A program made the position numbers and the translations under genes. A stretch of 64,000 bases of DNA from Allostella sp. ATCC 35155 (GTDB lineage: Bacteria > Pseudomonadota > Alphaproteobacteria > ATCC43930 > Allostellaceae): contig AP019701.1 of the NCBI GenBank assembly GCA_006738865.1, positions 3,158,001 to 3,222,000 of the forward strand. Reading direction: 5' to 3'. Below the pieces are notes generated by a model, which was given only the letters and a program-made list of their open reading frames with translations, was not told the DNA's origin and did not search any database. Below are positions 16,613 to 25,335 of the stretch, piece by piece (positions within the stretch are counted from its first letter, which is position 1; every line of letters starts with the position of its first letter).

Positions 16613-17629
16613 TCACCGCCGATCGCGCTCGGCGGGCGTGACCGCGACCTTGCGCAGCCGCCCGCCGCTGATCACCGACAGCTCGGTGCGGCGACCGATA
16701 CGCGTGCCGTCCAGCAGCCGCACGAGGTCGTCGACGCCGGTCACCGCCTGCCCTTCGAGCGCGACGACGATATCACGTTCGGCGAGACCCGCGTCGGCCG
16801 CCGGCCCACCCGGCTCGACGGCGGTGACGATCGCGGCAAGGCTGCTCTCGTAGCCCAGCGTGCGCGCAAGGCGGCGCGGCAGCGGCAGGGTCTGCGCGCT
16901 GATGCCGATGAAGGCGCGGCGGACCCGGCCATGGCGCAGGATCTCGACCAGGACATGGCTCGCCGTGTTGCTGGAAACGGCGAAGCAGATGCCCTGCGCG
17001 CCCGCGATGACGGCGGTGTTGATGCCGATGACCTCGCCCCGGCTCGACACCAGGGGTCCGCCGGAGTTGCCGGGGTTGAGCGCGGCGTCGGTCTGGATGA
17101 CGTCGTCGATGAGGCGGCCGGCGGCACCGCGCAGGCTGCGGCCGAGCGCGGAGACCACCCCCGACGTGACCGTCGATTCGAAGCCGAGCGGGTTGCCGAT
17201 GGCGACCACGAGCTGGCCGCGTCGCAGGGCCTTGGAATTGCCGAGGCGGGCGGCCGCCAGGGTCGCGTCGTGGGTGACGCGCAGCACCGCGAGGTCGGTG
17301 TGCGGGTCGTCGCCCAGGACCACCGCCTCGACCTCGCGCCCATCGGGCACGGCGAGGCGGACGAGGCGCGCGCCCTGGACGACGTGGCTGTTGGTGAGGA
17401 CGAGGCCGTCCGGCGAGACGACGACGCCCGAGCCGGTGCCACCATGTCGGCCGGCGGCCCGGTCCGCGGCGACGGCGACGCGCACGACCGCCGGGCCGAC
17501 GCCGTCGACCACCGCGGTCACCGCCCTGGAATAGGCATCGAGCAGCCGGTCGTCGTCGACCGGATCGGGCGCCGCGGCCGCCGCCGGCCCGTCGTCACCG
17601 AGGATGTAGGTCAATCGCGTGTCGAGCAT
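16613..17629 (-). CDS. HtrA/DegP-type serine protease with PDZ domain, no signal peptide
   Basis: This 338-aa S1C protease shows the full catalytic triad: H82 (LTNSHVV), D112 (HTDLAVLRV) and S189 (NPGNSGGPL). A single PDZ domain occupies about residues 245-330 (AGLAERDIVVALEGQAV, with ELSVISGGRLRK at the end). HtrA proteins normally act in the periplasm, but here the N-terminus (MLDTRLTYILGDDG, then an Ala/Pro/Asp stretch) is not a signal peptide or membrane anchor. The upstream in-frame TTG (17650) adds only seven residues and does not change this. It may be a cytosolic quality-control protease. It heads the DUF72 / Ada-motif / alkB run. Confidence 0.87.
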   Translation of the reverse strand: MLDTRLTYILGDDGPAAAAAPDPVDDDRLLDAYSRAVTAVVDGVGPAVVRVAVAADRAAGRHGGTGSGVVVSPDGLVLTNSHVVQGARLVRLAVPDGREVEAVVLGDDPHTDLAVLRVTHDATLAAARLGNSKALRRGQLVVAIGNPLGFESTVTSGVVSALGRSLRGAAGRLIDDVIQTDAALNPGNSGGPLVSSRGEVIGINTAVIAGAQGICFAVSSNTASHVLVEILRHGRVRRAFIGISAQTLPLPRRLARTLGYESSLAAIVTAVEPGGPAADAGLAERDIVVALEGQAVTGVDDLVRLLDGTRIGRRTELSVISGGRLRKVAVTPAERDRR

Positions 17630-17750
17630 GGGGAATGGAGCCCTGAACAAGGAACGATTCTCAGGCGCCTATGTGGGGAGGCGGCACGCGTCGCGACAGA
17701 TGCCGGGGCCGGCCTGGACAAGCGCCGCCCGATCACCGATGAGGTCGCCC

Positions 17751-18449
17751 ATGTCCGACCCTGTCGACAAGCCACGTACGCTCGCCATCGCCGTACCCGA
17801 TGCCGGCATCGTCTCCGCCCTGTGGCAGGAGGCGGCCGGCGGCGGCCCCTGTCTGGTGCTGGCGCACGGCGCCGGGGCCGGCATGACCCACTCCGCGATG
17901 GCCGCCGTGGCGGACGGCCTCGCCCGCCGCGGCGTCGCCACCCTGCGCTACCAGTTCCCCTTCATGGAGCGCGGCGCGAAGCGGCCGGATTCGCCGCCGC
18001 TGGCCCAGGCGACGGTGCGCGCCGCCGTCGACGCCGCGCGGGATCTGGCGGCGGGCCGACCGCTCTTTGCCGGCGGCCGGTCGTTCGGCGGCCGCATGAC
18101 CTCGGGAGCCGAGGCGGCCTCGCCCCTGCCCGGCCTCGCCGGCCTCGTCTTCTTCGCCTTTCCGCTGCACCCCGCCGGCCGCCCGGGCCGCGAGCGGGCG
18201 GCGCATCTGGCGGCCATCGGCCGGCCGATGCTCTTCCTCCAGGGCACCCGCGACGCGCTGGCCGATCTGGCCCTCCTGCAGGCGACCATCGCCGAACTCG
18301 GCCCGCGCGCGACGCTGGAACTGGCGCCGGACGCCGATCACGCCTTCCATGTTCCGGCCCGCACCGGCCGCCGCGACCCGGACGTGCTGGCCGCCCTGCT
18401 CGACGCGGCTGTGGCCTGGATGGCCGCTCAGGCGAAGCGGGCGGCGTAG
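17751..18449 (+). CDS. Alpha/beta hydrolase, dienelactone-hydrolase-like (COG3571 type)
   Basis: This 232-aa cytosolic protein has an alpha/beta-hydrolase core: CLVLAHGAGAGMTH forms the oxyanion region, GGRSFGGRM is the G-x-S-x-G nucleophile elbow, and MLFLQGTRDALAD and DADHAFHV supply the expected Asp and His. The family's substrates are poorly known. ATG 17751 is supported by GAGG upstream. Its 3' end overlaps the convergent ArsC-like gene by 22 nt. Confidence 0.82.
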   Translation: MSDPVDKPRTLAIAVPDAGIVSALWQEAAGGGPCLVLAHGAGAGMTHSAMAAVADGLARRGVATLRYQFPFMERGAKRPDSPPLAQATVRAAVDAARDLAAGRPLFAGGRSFGGRMTSGAEAASPLPGLAGLVFFAFPLHPAGRPGRERAAHLAAIGRPMLFLQGTRDALADLALLQATIAELGPRATLELAPDADHAFHVPARTGRRDPDVLAALLDAAVAWMAAQAKRAA

Positions 18450-18775
18450 GCCTCCGGCTTGAAGCCGACCAGGATCTCGTCCCCCGTCTCCAGCACCGGG
18501 CGGCGGATCATCGCGGGCTGCGCCAGCATCAGTTCGACCGCCTTGGCGCGATCGAGGTTCGCCCGGTCGGCCTCGGGCAGCTTGCGGAAGGTCGTGCCGG
18601 AGCGGTTCAGCAGCGCCTCCCATCCCAGCCGGCCGACCCAGCCCTCGAGGCGATCGCGATCGATCCCCGACACCTTGTAGTCGTGGAAATCGTGCGCGAC
18701 GGCGTGCGTCTCCAGCCAGGTCCGCGCCTTCTTCATCGTGTCGCAGTTGCGGATGCCATAGATCCTCGCGCCCAT
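18428..18775 (-). CDS. ArsC/Spx-family protein (YffB-like)
   Basis: This 115-aa protein matches the ArsC-related thioredoxin-fold family: IYGIRNCDTMKKARTWL at the start, with a single cysteine in place of the CxxC or CxxS of redox-active relatives, then FHDYKVSGI and a C-terminal IRRPVLE segment. YffB-type members are glutathione- or redox-linked but not proven arsenate reductases. ATG 18775 is chosen by homology. It is convergent with the hydrolase and divergent from the GST gene at 18924. Confidence 0.85.
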   Translation of the reverse strand: MGARIYGIRNCDTMKKARTWLETHAVAHDFHDYKVSGIDRDRLEGWVGRLGWEALLNRSGTTFRKLPEADRANLDRAKAVELMLAQPAMIRRPVLETGDEILVGFKPEAYAARFA

Positions 18776-18860
18776 CGCCGTCCCCTTCCCTGCCGTCCTG
18801 CGGCCGCGCATCGAGCATGGCCGGCCGCATCGTGTCCAGACCCTGCCGGCAGCCTCCGGC

Positions 18861-18900
18861 TTGACAGGCTTGATACTATAGTTAACTTATAGATTAAGTT
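18861..18900 (+). promoter_or_regulatory. Putative promoter/operator between the ArsC-like and GST genes
   Basis: A TTGACA hexamer (18861-18866) is followed by a markedly AT-rich tract. It contains a near-palindrome, TATA-GTTAAC-T-TATA (18877-18891), where a -10 would fall. Such an AT dip is rare in this GC-rich window. A repressor such as the nearby HxlR protein could bind here; this is inference. Confidence 0.45.
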
Positions 18901-18923
18901 TTGACGCGAGGAGAGTGAACGCC

Positions 18924-19580
18924 ATGCTGCAGCTCTATGCCCACCCCTTCTCCTCCTACTGCCAGAAGGTGCTGATCGCGCTCTACGAGCACGGGACACC
19001 GTTCGCGTTGCGCCAGCTGAACTTCGACGACGCGGCCGTGATCGGCGAATGGGCGGCCCTGTGGCCGATCCGGCGGATGCCGCTGCTGGTCGACGACGGC
19101 CGCACGGTCATGGAATCCTCGATCATCATCGAGCATCTCGACCTCCACCATCCCGGCCCGGCGCGCCTGCTGCCGGGCGCGCCCGAGGCGGCGCTGGAGG
19201 TGCGGATGCTGGACCGCATCTTCGACCACTACGTCATGACGCCGCTGCAGAAGCTCGTCTTCGACCGCATGCGGCCCGAGGGCGCGCGCGACCCGCACGG
19301 CGTGGCGGATGCGCAGACCCTGCTCGACACCAGCTATGCCTGGATCGACCGGCACATGGCGGGACGCCAATGGGCGGCAGCGGGGGTGTTCAGCCTCGCC
19401 GACTGCGCGGCCGCGCCCGCCCTCTTCTATGCCGACTGGGTGCGTCCGATCCCACCGGAGCATGCCCATCTCCGCGCCTATCGTGCGCGGCTGCTGGAGC
19501 GCCCGTCCTATGCCCGCGCCGTCGAGGAGGCGCGTCCCCATCGCGGTCTCTTCCCCGGGGGCGCGCCCGATCGCGACTGA
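18924..19580 (+). CDS. Glutathione S-transferase family protein
   Basis: This 218-aa protein has an N-terminal thioredoxin-fold GST domain (LYAHPFSSYCQKVLIALYE, with a Ser/Cys near residue 11-13 that could activate glutathione), the cis-proline block RRMPLLVDDGRTVMESSIIIEHL, and a helical C-terminal domain with FSLADCAAAPALFYADW. ATG 18924 is chosen because GAGGAGAG lies at proper distance; GTG 18915 is too close to it. It is followed 22 nt later by the DUF1428 gene, probably in one transcript from the AT-rich promoter at 18861-18900. A detoxification role is inferred. Confidence 0.9.
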   Translation: MLQLYAHPFSSYCQKVLIALYEHGTPFALRQLNFDDAAVIGEWAALWPIRRMPLLVDDGRTVMESSIIIEHLDLHHPGPARLLPGAPEAALEVRMLDRIFDHYVMTPLQKLVFDRMRPEGARDPHGVADAQTLLDTSYAWIDRHMAGRQWAAAGVFSLADCAAAPALFYADWVRPIPPEHAHLRAYRARLLERPSYARAVEEARPHRGLFPGGAPDRD

Positions 19581-19602
19581 TCCCAACCGAGAGGATACTG
19601 CT

Positions 19603-19950
19603 ATGCCCTATGTCGACGGCTTCATCCTGGCCGTGCCCAAGGCCAGCATCGAGCCCTACAAGACGCTGGCCCGCGAGGCCGGCGAGATCTGGAAGGAGCA
19701 CGGCGCCCTGACCTACGTCGAGTGCATCGCCGACGACACGCCGGTCGGCGAACTGACCTCCTTCCCGCGCGCCGTCATCGCGAAGGACGACGAGGTCGTG
19801 ATCTTCTCCTGGATCACCTACCCCGACCGGGCCGCGCGCGACGCCGTCCTCGCCAAGGTCATGGCCGACCCGCGCCTCAAGAAGGACAACTATCCCTTCG
19901 ACGGGAAGCGGATGATCTACGGCGGCTTCCAGACCTTCCTCGAAATCTGA
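19603..19950 (+). CDS. DUF1428 family protein (YbaA-like)
   Basis: This 115-aa protein closely matches DUF1428 in length and sequence: MPYVDGFILAVPK at the start, YKTLAREAGEIWKEHGAL, and the end block PFDGKRMIYGGFQTFLEI. The family has a dimeric alpha+beta (ferredoxin-like) barrel fold and no established function. The CCGAGAGGATA region upstream of ATG 19603 provides the ribosome binding site. It probably shares a transcript with the upstream GST gene. Confidence 0.92.
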   Translation: MPYVDGFILAVPKASIEPYKTLAREAGEIWKEHGALTYVECIADDTPVGELTSFPRAVIAKDDEVVIFSWITYPDRAARDAVLAKVMADPRLKKDNYPFDGKRMIYGGFQTFLEI

Positions 19951-20017
19951 CACCCTTCCGTCGCCGGTCCGCAATCCGGACCGGTGACGGCCGAGCCATC
20001 GTGCTACGGTCGCGACC

Positions 20018-20692
20018 ATGGCCGGTCACGGACAGTTCTGCGCCATCGCGCGCGCCCAGGATCTGCTGGGCGGCCGCTGGACCCTGCTCGTCGTCCGCGA
20101 GGTGCTGTGCGGCAGCCGCCGCTTCAACGACATCCGGCGGGGTATCCCGCGCATCTCGCGCACCGTGCTGTCCGAGCGGCTGGACGCCCTGGTCGCGGCG
20201 GGCGCGCTGGCGCGGGTCGCCGGGCCGCACGGGCCGGAGTACGAACCGACGCCGGCCGGCCGCGAGCTGATGCCGGTGCTGGCCGCGATCGCCGGCTGGG
20301 GCCAGCGCTGGCTGCCGCGCCGGGCCGGCGAGGAGGACATCGACGCCGAGCCCGTCCTCGTCGACATGCAACGGCGCGTCCGGCCCTCCGCCCTGCCGGC
20401 GCACCCGCTCGTCGTCCGCTTCGTGGTCGACGCGGCGGCGCCGCGCTTCCTGCTGCTCGCCGGCGGCGAAGCCCAGCTCTGCACCACCAACCCCGGCTTT
20501 CCCGAACCGCTGACGGTGACGACGCCGCTGGCCGCCCTCGTCACCTGGTGGCGTGGCGACGCGACCTTCGCCGACGCCCGCCGCCAGGGCCTCGCCGTCA
20601 CCGGCCCGCGTCCGCTCGCCCGCGCCTTCCCCGACTGGTTCGAGCGCTATCTCTTTGCCGACATCGCCACGGCCGGGAGGAACCCTGGATGA
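20018..20692 (+). CDS. HxlR-family transcriptional regulator
   Basis: This 224-aa protein starts with an HxlR winged-helix domain (residues ~5-95): C8 followed by RAQDLLGGRWTLLVVREVL, FNDIRRGIPRISRTVLSERL and YEPTPAGRELMPVL. HxlR proteins often sense electrophiles or oxidants through the N-terminal cysteine. An extra C-terminal domain (~120-215) with LTVTTPLAALVTWWRGD resembles the SCP2-like ligand domain seen in some HxlR proteins. It sits beside GST and DUF1428 genes, which fits control of a detoxification set. The stop overlaps the next start (ATGA). Confidence 0.88.
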   Translation: MAGHGQFCAIARAQDLLGGRWTLLVVREVLCGSRRFNDIRRGIPRISRTVLSERLDALVAAGALARVAGPHGPEYEPTPAGRELMPVLAAIAGWGQRWLPRRAGEEDIDAEPVLVDMQRRVRPSALPAHPLVVRFVVDAAAPRFLLLAGGEAQLCTTNPGFPEPLTVTTPLAALVTWWRGDATFADARRQGLAVTGPRPLARAFPDWFERYLFADIATAGRNPG

Positions 20693-21075
20693 GCGTTCGC
20701 ATCGTCCGCCTCGGCACGCCGCGCGCGCCCGGTGAGGGGCTGCGGATCGGCACCGTCCGTCGCCCTCCGCGCGGGGTTCCCAAGGAGCGGCATGCCAGCG
20801 GCGACTGGTACGACGTCTGGTATCCCGACCTCGCCCCCAGCACGGAACTGGTCGCCCGCGCACGGTCGGCCCGGACCGCGGCCGAGTGGGCGGCCTTCGT
20901 CCGCGACTACCGGGCCGAGATGGCAGAGCCCGGACCGCGGCGCAGCCTCGACCTCCTCGCCGCGCTGTCGCACGGGGCCGCCTTCGCAGTCGGGTGCTAC
21001 TGCGAGGACGAGGCGCGCTGCCATCGCTCGATCCTGCGTGCGCTGCTGGCCGAGCGGGGCGCCGACCTCTTCTGA
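20689..21075 (+). CDS. DUF488 family protein
   Basis: This 128-aa protein has DUF488 hallmarks: an IVRLGTPR start, VRRPPRGVPKERHASGDWYDVWYPDLAPS, and a C-terminal VGCYCEDEARCHRSILRALL with clustered Cys/His. That cluster is the family's likely metal or catalytic site. The molecular function is unknown. It starts with ATG inside the HxlR stop (ATGA), so it is co-translated with the regulator. Confidence 0.9.
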   Translation: MSVRIVRLGTPRAPGEGLRIGTVRRPPRGVPKERHASGDWYDVWYPDLAPSTELVARARSARTAAEWAAFVRDYRAEMAEPGPRRSLDLLAALSHGAAFAVGCYCEDEARCHRSILRALLAERGADLF

Positions 21076-21147
21076 ACGCGGTCCGGATTCCGGACCCGAT
21101 CGAGGCTCGGCTTCGCGCTATCCCGTCGCGACGGCGACGGAGGAACC

Positions 21148-22089
21148 ATGGCACCCGACATCCTGGCCGCGATCGGCGGCACCCGGCTGCTACCCCTGCG
21201 GCAGCTCGCGCCCGCAGGCGGCGCCCGCATCCTCATCAAGATGGAGAGCGAGAACCCGACCGGCAGCATGAAGGACCGCATGGCCCTGGCGATCGTCCGC
21301 GCCGCCCGCGCGGACGGGCGGCTGCGGCTTGGGGGGCCGGTCGTGGAATATACCGGCGGCAGCACCGGGGTCTCCCTCGCCCTGGTCTGCGCGGCCCTCG
21401 GCCACCCGCTCGACATCGTCACGTCCGATGCCTTCCAGCGCGAGAAGCTCGACCACATGCGCATCCTGGGCGCCCGGCTGCAGGTCCTGCCCAGCGACGG
21501 CGGCCGGATGACGGCCGAGCTGACCCGCGCGATGATCGCCGCGGCGGGCGGGATCGCGGCCGGGACCGGGGCCTTCTGGGTCGACCAGATGCGCAATCCC
21601 GACCCGCTGCCCGCCTATGGCGCCATGGCCGACGAGCTGCTCGATCAGGCTGGCGGCGCGGTCGACGCCCTGGTCCAGAGCGTCGGCACCGCCGCCTCCC
21701 TGCGCGGCATGGCCGGCCGCCTGCGGGAGCGCTGCCCGGCGGTGCACATCGTCGCCGTCGAGCCGGAGGAGTCGCCCGTGCTTTCGGGCGGCGCACCCGG
21801 TGGCCACGGGATCGACGGAGTCGGCGCCGGCTTCGTCGTGCCACTGTGGCGGGAAGGCATCGCCGACGGCATCGAGCGCGTGTCGACGGACGAGGCGATT
21901 GCGACCGCGCTGCGGTTGGCGCGAACCGAGGCGTTGTTCGCGGGCACCTCCACCGGCGCCAACGTCGCCGCCGCCATCCGGGTCGCGCGCCGGCTCGGGC
22001 CCGGCCACACCGTCGCGACCATCCTCTGCGACACCGGCATGAAGTATCTCGGCCGCTTCGGGCCGATCCTGGCCGGTCAGCCCGTCTGA
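21148..22089 (+). CDS. PLP-dependent cysteine synthase / cystathionine beta-synthase family protein
   Basis: This 313-aa fold-type II PLP enzyme has the cofactor lysine K42 in NPTGSMKDRMA, the substrate loop EYTGGSTGVSLAL, a phosphate-binding QSVGTAASLRGM region, and C-terminal FAGTSTGANVAAA and LCDTGMKYL. The pattern fits O-acetylserine sulfhydrylase-like enzymes, although the phosphate loop (usually GTGGT) is altered to SVGTA, so the reaction may differ from cysteine synthesis. ATG 21148 has GGAGGAACC upstream. It overlaps the convergent EamA gene by 13 nt. Confidence 0.85.
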   Translation: MAPDILAAIGGTRLLPLRQLAPAGGARILIKMESENPTGSMKDRMALAIVRAARADGRLRLGGPVVEYTGGSTGVSLALVCAALGHPLDIVTSDAFQREKLDHMRILGARLQVLPSDGGRMTAELTRAMIAAAGGIAAGTGAFWVDQMRNPDPLPAYGAMADELLDQAGGAVDALVQSVGTAASLRGMAGRLRERCPAVHIVAVEPEESPVLSGGAPGGHGIDGVGAGFVVPLWREGIADGIERVSTDEAIATALRLARTEALFAGTSTGANVAAAIRVARRLGPGHTVATILCDTGMKYLGRFGPILAGQPV

Positions 22090-22934
22090 GGCGACGGCCG
22101 GCGGGCGGCGATGGTGATGGCGATGCCGCCCAGCACCACGGCCGCCGCGCCGATCAGGCGCAGCGACAGCGCCTCGCCCAGCCATAGGGCCGCGCCCACC
22201 GCCGCGACCACCGGCACCAGCAGCTGGGCCGCACCGGCCGTGGACACCGACAGACGGGGAAGGACGGCGTACCACACGGCATAGCCGAGCGCCGAAGTCA
22301 CCATCCCCGAGGCGAGGGCAAGGCCGATCCCGGCTGCACTCGGGGCCGTCTCGGGAACCAGCAGGAGGACGAGCAGCCCCAGCGCCGCAGCGCCGACGAA
22401 GTTGCGCGCCGTCAGGCCCAGCGGATCGGTCGCGCCGCGCCCGGCCATCGTATAGACACCCCAGGCGATGCCGGCCGCCGCCATCAGCAGCGCCGCCGCC
22501 ACCGGCGGCTGCGTCGCGCCCGGGGCCAGCAGCCAGGCGACGCCGGCGAAGGCGACCAGGAGGCCCAGCGTCTCACGCGCATTGGGCGGACGCCCGGCCG
22601 CGACGGCGAGGCCGGCGAGGCTGAGCTGGACCAGCGCGAACAGAATCAGCGCACCCGTCGCCGCGCCGAGCTCGACATAGGCGAAGGTGAAGGCGACGGC
22701 ATAGGCGAAGAGCGCCAGGACGCCGGGCATGTCGGCGCGGCGTGGCAGCAGCGCGGCCGGCCTGCGGATGCAGAGGATCGCCAGCATGACCGCGCCGGAG
22801 GCGAGGCGCAGCCCCGTGAAGGTGGCCGGGCCGATCTCGCCCCCGGCCAGCGCCGGCCGGGTCAGCAGCGAATTGCCGGCGAAGGCGAGGATCGCCAGGG
22901 CCGTCAGCGCCACCGTCCCGAACCGCCCGGTCAC
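22077..22934 (-). CDS. EamA/DMT-family transporter
   Basis: This 285-aa membrane protein has ten predicted hydrophobic segments in two EamA halves, as in RhtA/YdcZ-like metabolite exporters. The N-terminal AFAGNSLLTRPALAG and a mid-protein GIAWGVYTMAGRG are typical. The start codon is GTG (22934) with GAGG six bases upstream. Substrate unknown; amino acids or related metabolites are usual for the family. Confidence 0.88.
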   Translation of the reverse strand: MTGRFGTVALTALAILAFAGNSLLTRPALAGGEIGPATFTGLRLASGAVMLAILCIRRPAALLPRRADMPGVLALFAYAVAFTFAYVELGAATGALILFALVQLSLAGLAVAAGRPPNARETLGLLVAFAGVAWLLAPGATQPPVAAALLMAAAGIAWGVYTMAGRGATDPLGLTARNFVGAAALGLLVLLLVPETAPSAAGIGLALASGMVTSALGYAVWYAVLPRLSVSTAGAAQLLVPVVAAVGAALWLGEALSLRLIGAAAVVLGGIAITIAARRPSPQTG

Positions 22935-22950
22935 AGCTGGCCTCGACCGC

Positions 22951-23331
22951 TCATGCGACTGGATAAGGCTTCGTCATCAGCTCCAGGAGATGGCCGTCGG
23001 GGCTGAGGAAGTAGAAGCCACGGCCACCGCCATAGGTGTTGATCTCGCCCGGGCGCGTGCGGGCGGGGTCGGCCCACCATTCGAGCTGGCGTGCCTGCAC
23101 CCGCGCGAGGCCCGCATCGAAGCCGGCCTCGTCGACCAGGAAGGCATAGTGCTGCATGGCGACCGCGCCCTCCTTGGCCATGAAGTCGAGCGAGACGCCG
23201 TTGTCCAGATCGACCACCAGGAAATGATGGAACGGACGGGGCGCCGGGCGCTCGAGGATCTCGGCGAGAAAGCCCGCGGACGCCGCGGCGTCCCGGCACC
23301 AGACGATGGTGTGGTTGAGGGTGGCGGCCAT
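22951..23331 (-). CDS. VOC-superfamily protein (glyoxalase/bleomycin resistance fold)
   Basis: This 126-aa protein has the paired beta-alpha-beta-beta-beta modules of the VOC fold. Metal ligands are recognisable: H8 (LNHTIVWCRD), H in MQHYAFLVDE, and E in DGHLLELMTKP near the C-terminus. FYFLSPDGHLLEL is the usual family ending. The activity (dioxygenase, isomerase or drug binding) cannot be deduced. GGGGAG precedes the ATG at 23331. It lies between two transporter genes on the same strand. Confidence 0.88.
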   Translation of the reverse strand: MAATLNHTIVWCRDAAASAGFLAEILERPAPRPFHHFLVVDLDNGVSLDFMAKEGAVAMQHYAFLVDEAGFDAGLARVQARQLEWWADPARTRPGEINTYGGGRGFYFLSPDGHLLELMTKPYPVA

Positions 23332-23365
23332 GACGGTCTCCCCTGCTGCATCGCAGTCCGGCCAT

Positions 23366-24616
23366 TCATACCATGGCGCGGCCCGACGCCGGCAGGACCG
23401 AAGGCTCCGGCGCGGCGCGGTCGTCGATCGGGAAGTGCAGCAGCGCCGCGACGAGCCCCGCCAGGGCGGTGGCGATCCAGATCGCGGCGTAGGAGCCGGT
23501 CGCGTCGAACACCCAGCCACCCAGCCACGCGCCCAGGAACGAGCCGACCTGGTGGCTGAGGAAGACGATGCCGAAGAGCGTGCCGAGATGGCGGATGCCG
23601 AAGATGCGGGCGATCAGGCCGTTGGTCAGCGGCACCGTCCCGAGCCACATCAGGCCCATCACCGCCGCGAAGGCCAGCACCGTCGCCTCGGTCTTGGGGG
23701 CCAGGAAGAAGGCGGCGATGGCGATGCCGCGCAGCAAATAGAGCCAGCCCAGCACCTGTTGCGGCCGCATGCGCCCGCCGAGCCAGCCGCAGAGCCAGCT
23801 GCCCGCCATGTTGAAGAGGCCGATCGCCGCCAGCGCCGTCGCCCCCAGCGCCGCCGGCATGTGGCAGGTCAGCAGGTAGGCCGGCAGGTGGGTGGCGATG
23901 AAGGCGAGCTGGAAGCCGCAGGTGAAGAACCCCAGCGTCAGCAGCCGGTAGCCGCGATGGCGCATGGCGCCGGCGAGCGCAGCCCGCAGGGAGGTCGGGG
24001 CGCCGCGCCCGGCCTCCTCCGCTCCGGGCTCCCCGCGCCGGTCCAGCAGCAGGCCGAGCGGCGCCACGACGAGCACGCACGCAGCAAGGAGCAGCAGCGC
24101 GGTTCCGATGCCCCAGCCCTCGCTGGCGTGCTGGACCAGGGGCACGAGCCCCACCTGCCCCAGCGAACCGCCGGCGCTGGCCAGCCCGAGGGCGGAACTC
24201 CGCCGCTCCGGCGGGGCGTGCCGGCCGACCGCCGCCAGCACGACCCCGAAGCTGGTGCCGCTGATGCCGATGCCGACGAGCACGCCGAGCCCCAGCACCA
24301 GCACCGGGCCGGAGGGAGCCAGCGCGGCGGCCGCGAGACCGCCGGCGAACAGGATCGCGCCCGCCGCCACGACCGGCGCCGCGCCCCAGCGGTCGGCCGC
24401 CGCCCCGGCGAAGGGCTGCGCCAGGCCCCAGACGAGGTTGTGCAGGGCGATGGCGAAGGCGACCAGCGTGACTGGCAGGCCGTGGTCGAACGAGAACGGG
24501 CTGATCACCAGGCCGAAGCTCTGGCGCGCGCCCATCGCCGCGCTCATGACGAGCGACGCGGCGACGATCGCAAGGACGGCCGGCCGGAGGCTCCGGGGCG
24601 GCAGGGGGCGGGTCAT
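23366..24616 (-). CDS. Major facilitator superfamily transporter
   Basis: This 416-aa protein has twelve hydrophobic segments with a central charged loop (RRGEPGAEEAGRG, ~residue 200). The A-like motif is degenerate (GAAADRWGAAP). The N-terminal ASLVMSAAMGARQSFGLVISPF resembles monocarboxylate/OFA-type MFS importers. Substrate unknown. It is the next upstream gene of the VOC protein (34 nt gap) and probably shares its transcript. Confidence 0.9.
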   Translation of the reverse strand: MTRPLPPRSLRPAVLAIVAASLVMSAAMGARQSFGLVISPFSFDHGLPVTLVAFAIALHNLVWGLAQPFAGAAADRWGAAPVVAAGAILFAGGLAAAALAPSGPVLVLGLGVLVGIGISGTSFGVVLAAVGRHAPPERRSSALGLASAGGSLGQVGLVPLVQHASEGWGIGTALLLLAACVLVVAPLGLLLDRRGEPGAEEAGRGAPTSLRAALAGAMRHRGYRLLTLGFFTCGFQLAFIATHLPAYLLTCHMPAALGATALAAIGLFNMAGSWLCGWLGGRMRPQQVLGWLYLLRGIAIAAFFLAPKTEATVLAFAAVMGLMWLGTVPLTNGLIARIFGIRHLGTLFGIVFLSHQVGSFLGAWLGGWVFDATGSYAAIWIATALAGLVAALLHFPIDDRAAPEPSVLPASGRAMV

Positions 24617-24710
24617 GGCGGCTCTCCCGAGGGACTGCCGCCGAGGCTAGGCCCGGCTCCCGCTTCCCGGCTTGAAGGCTTGTGCGCGCGGCCGGACGAC
24701 CGAAGCCGAA

Positions 24711-25244
24711 CTAGGCTTGGCGGGCCGGACGGCGGCGGCGCCAGCCGAGGATCGCGCCCAGGATGAGGCCGAGCACGACCGCCGGCAGGCCGAAGCCGAA
24801 GACCACCAGATATCCGGCCGCGCCCTCGAACGTGGTGACCGCGGCCAGTTCGACATAGAGCAGACCGAGCCCGATACCCGCCGCGCCGAGCACGGCCGCC
24901 CCGACGAGCGCCCCGACCACCATGTCCATTGCCCGCAGGGCGGGATGACCCGGATTGCCCCCCGCCGCGCGGCGCACTTGCCGGAAGAGAAGGAAGCTGC
25001 CCCAGGCCCAGATCACCGGCGGGAGGACGGCCGGCGGAAGCGCCCACCAGACGATCTCCGCATCCTCGGGCAGCGAGCCCAGCATGCCGCCATAGGCGAG
25101 GAGCGCCACCGCGATGGCGACGCCGCCGATGATCGCGATGCCGGCCGTCCGCGCAAGCCAGCCGAGCACGACTGCCGGCACGAAGATCGCCGGCTCGGCG
25201 AGCCCGCCGAGGATCGACCAGACGATCGCCTCCACCAGACTCAT
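24711..25244 (-). CDS. Predicted inner-membrane protein, unknown function
   Basis: This 177-aa protein has five to six hydrophobic segments and a short basic tail (GWRRRRPARQA). Notable residues are a GSLPEDAEIVWWALPP loop and a RQVRRAAGGNPGHP cytosolic loop. I do not recognise a family. Strong third-position G/C bias and flanking same-strand genes support it being real. Confidence 0.6.
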   Translation of the reverse strand: MSLVEAIVWSILGGLAEPAIFVPAVVLGWLARTAGIAIIGGVAIAVALLAYGGMLGSLPEDAEIVWWALPPAVLPPVIWAWGSFLLFRQVRRAAGGNPGHPALRAMDMVVGALVGAAVLGAAGIGLGLLYVELAAVTTFEGAAGYLVVFGFGLPAVVLGLILGAILGWRRRRPARQA

Positions 25245-25335
25245 CCCGGCCTCCTCCCCGTCGCTCGCCGCTGTTCCGGCGGGCGATCCTATCGGGGTGC
25301 CGGCTTGCTGTCATGGACGGCACGCGCCGGCCCGG

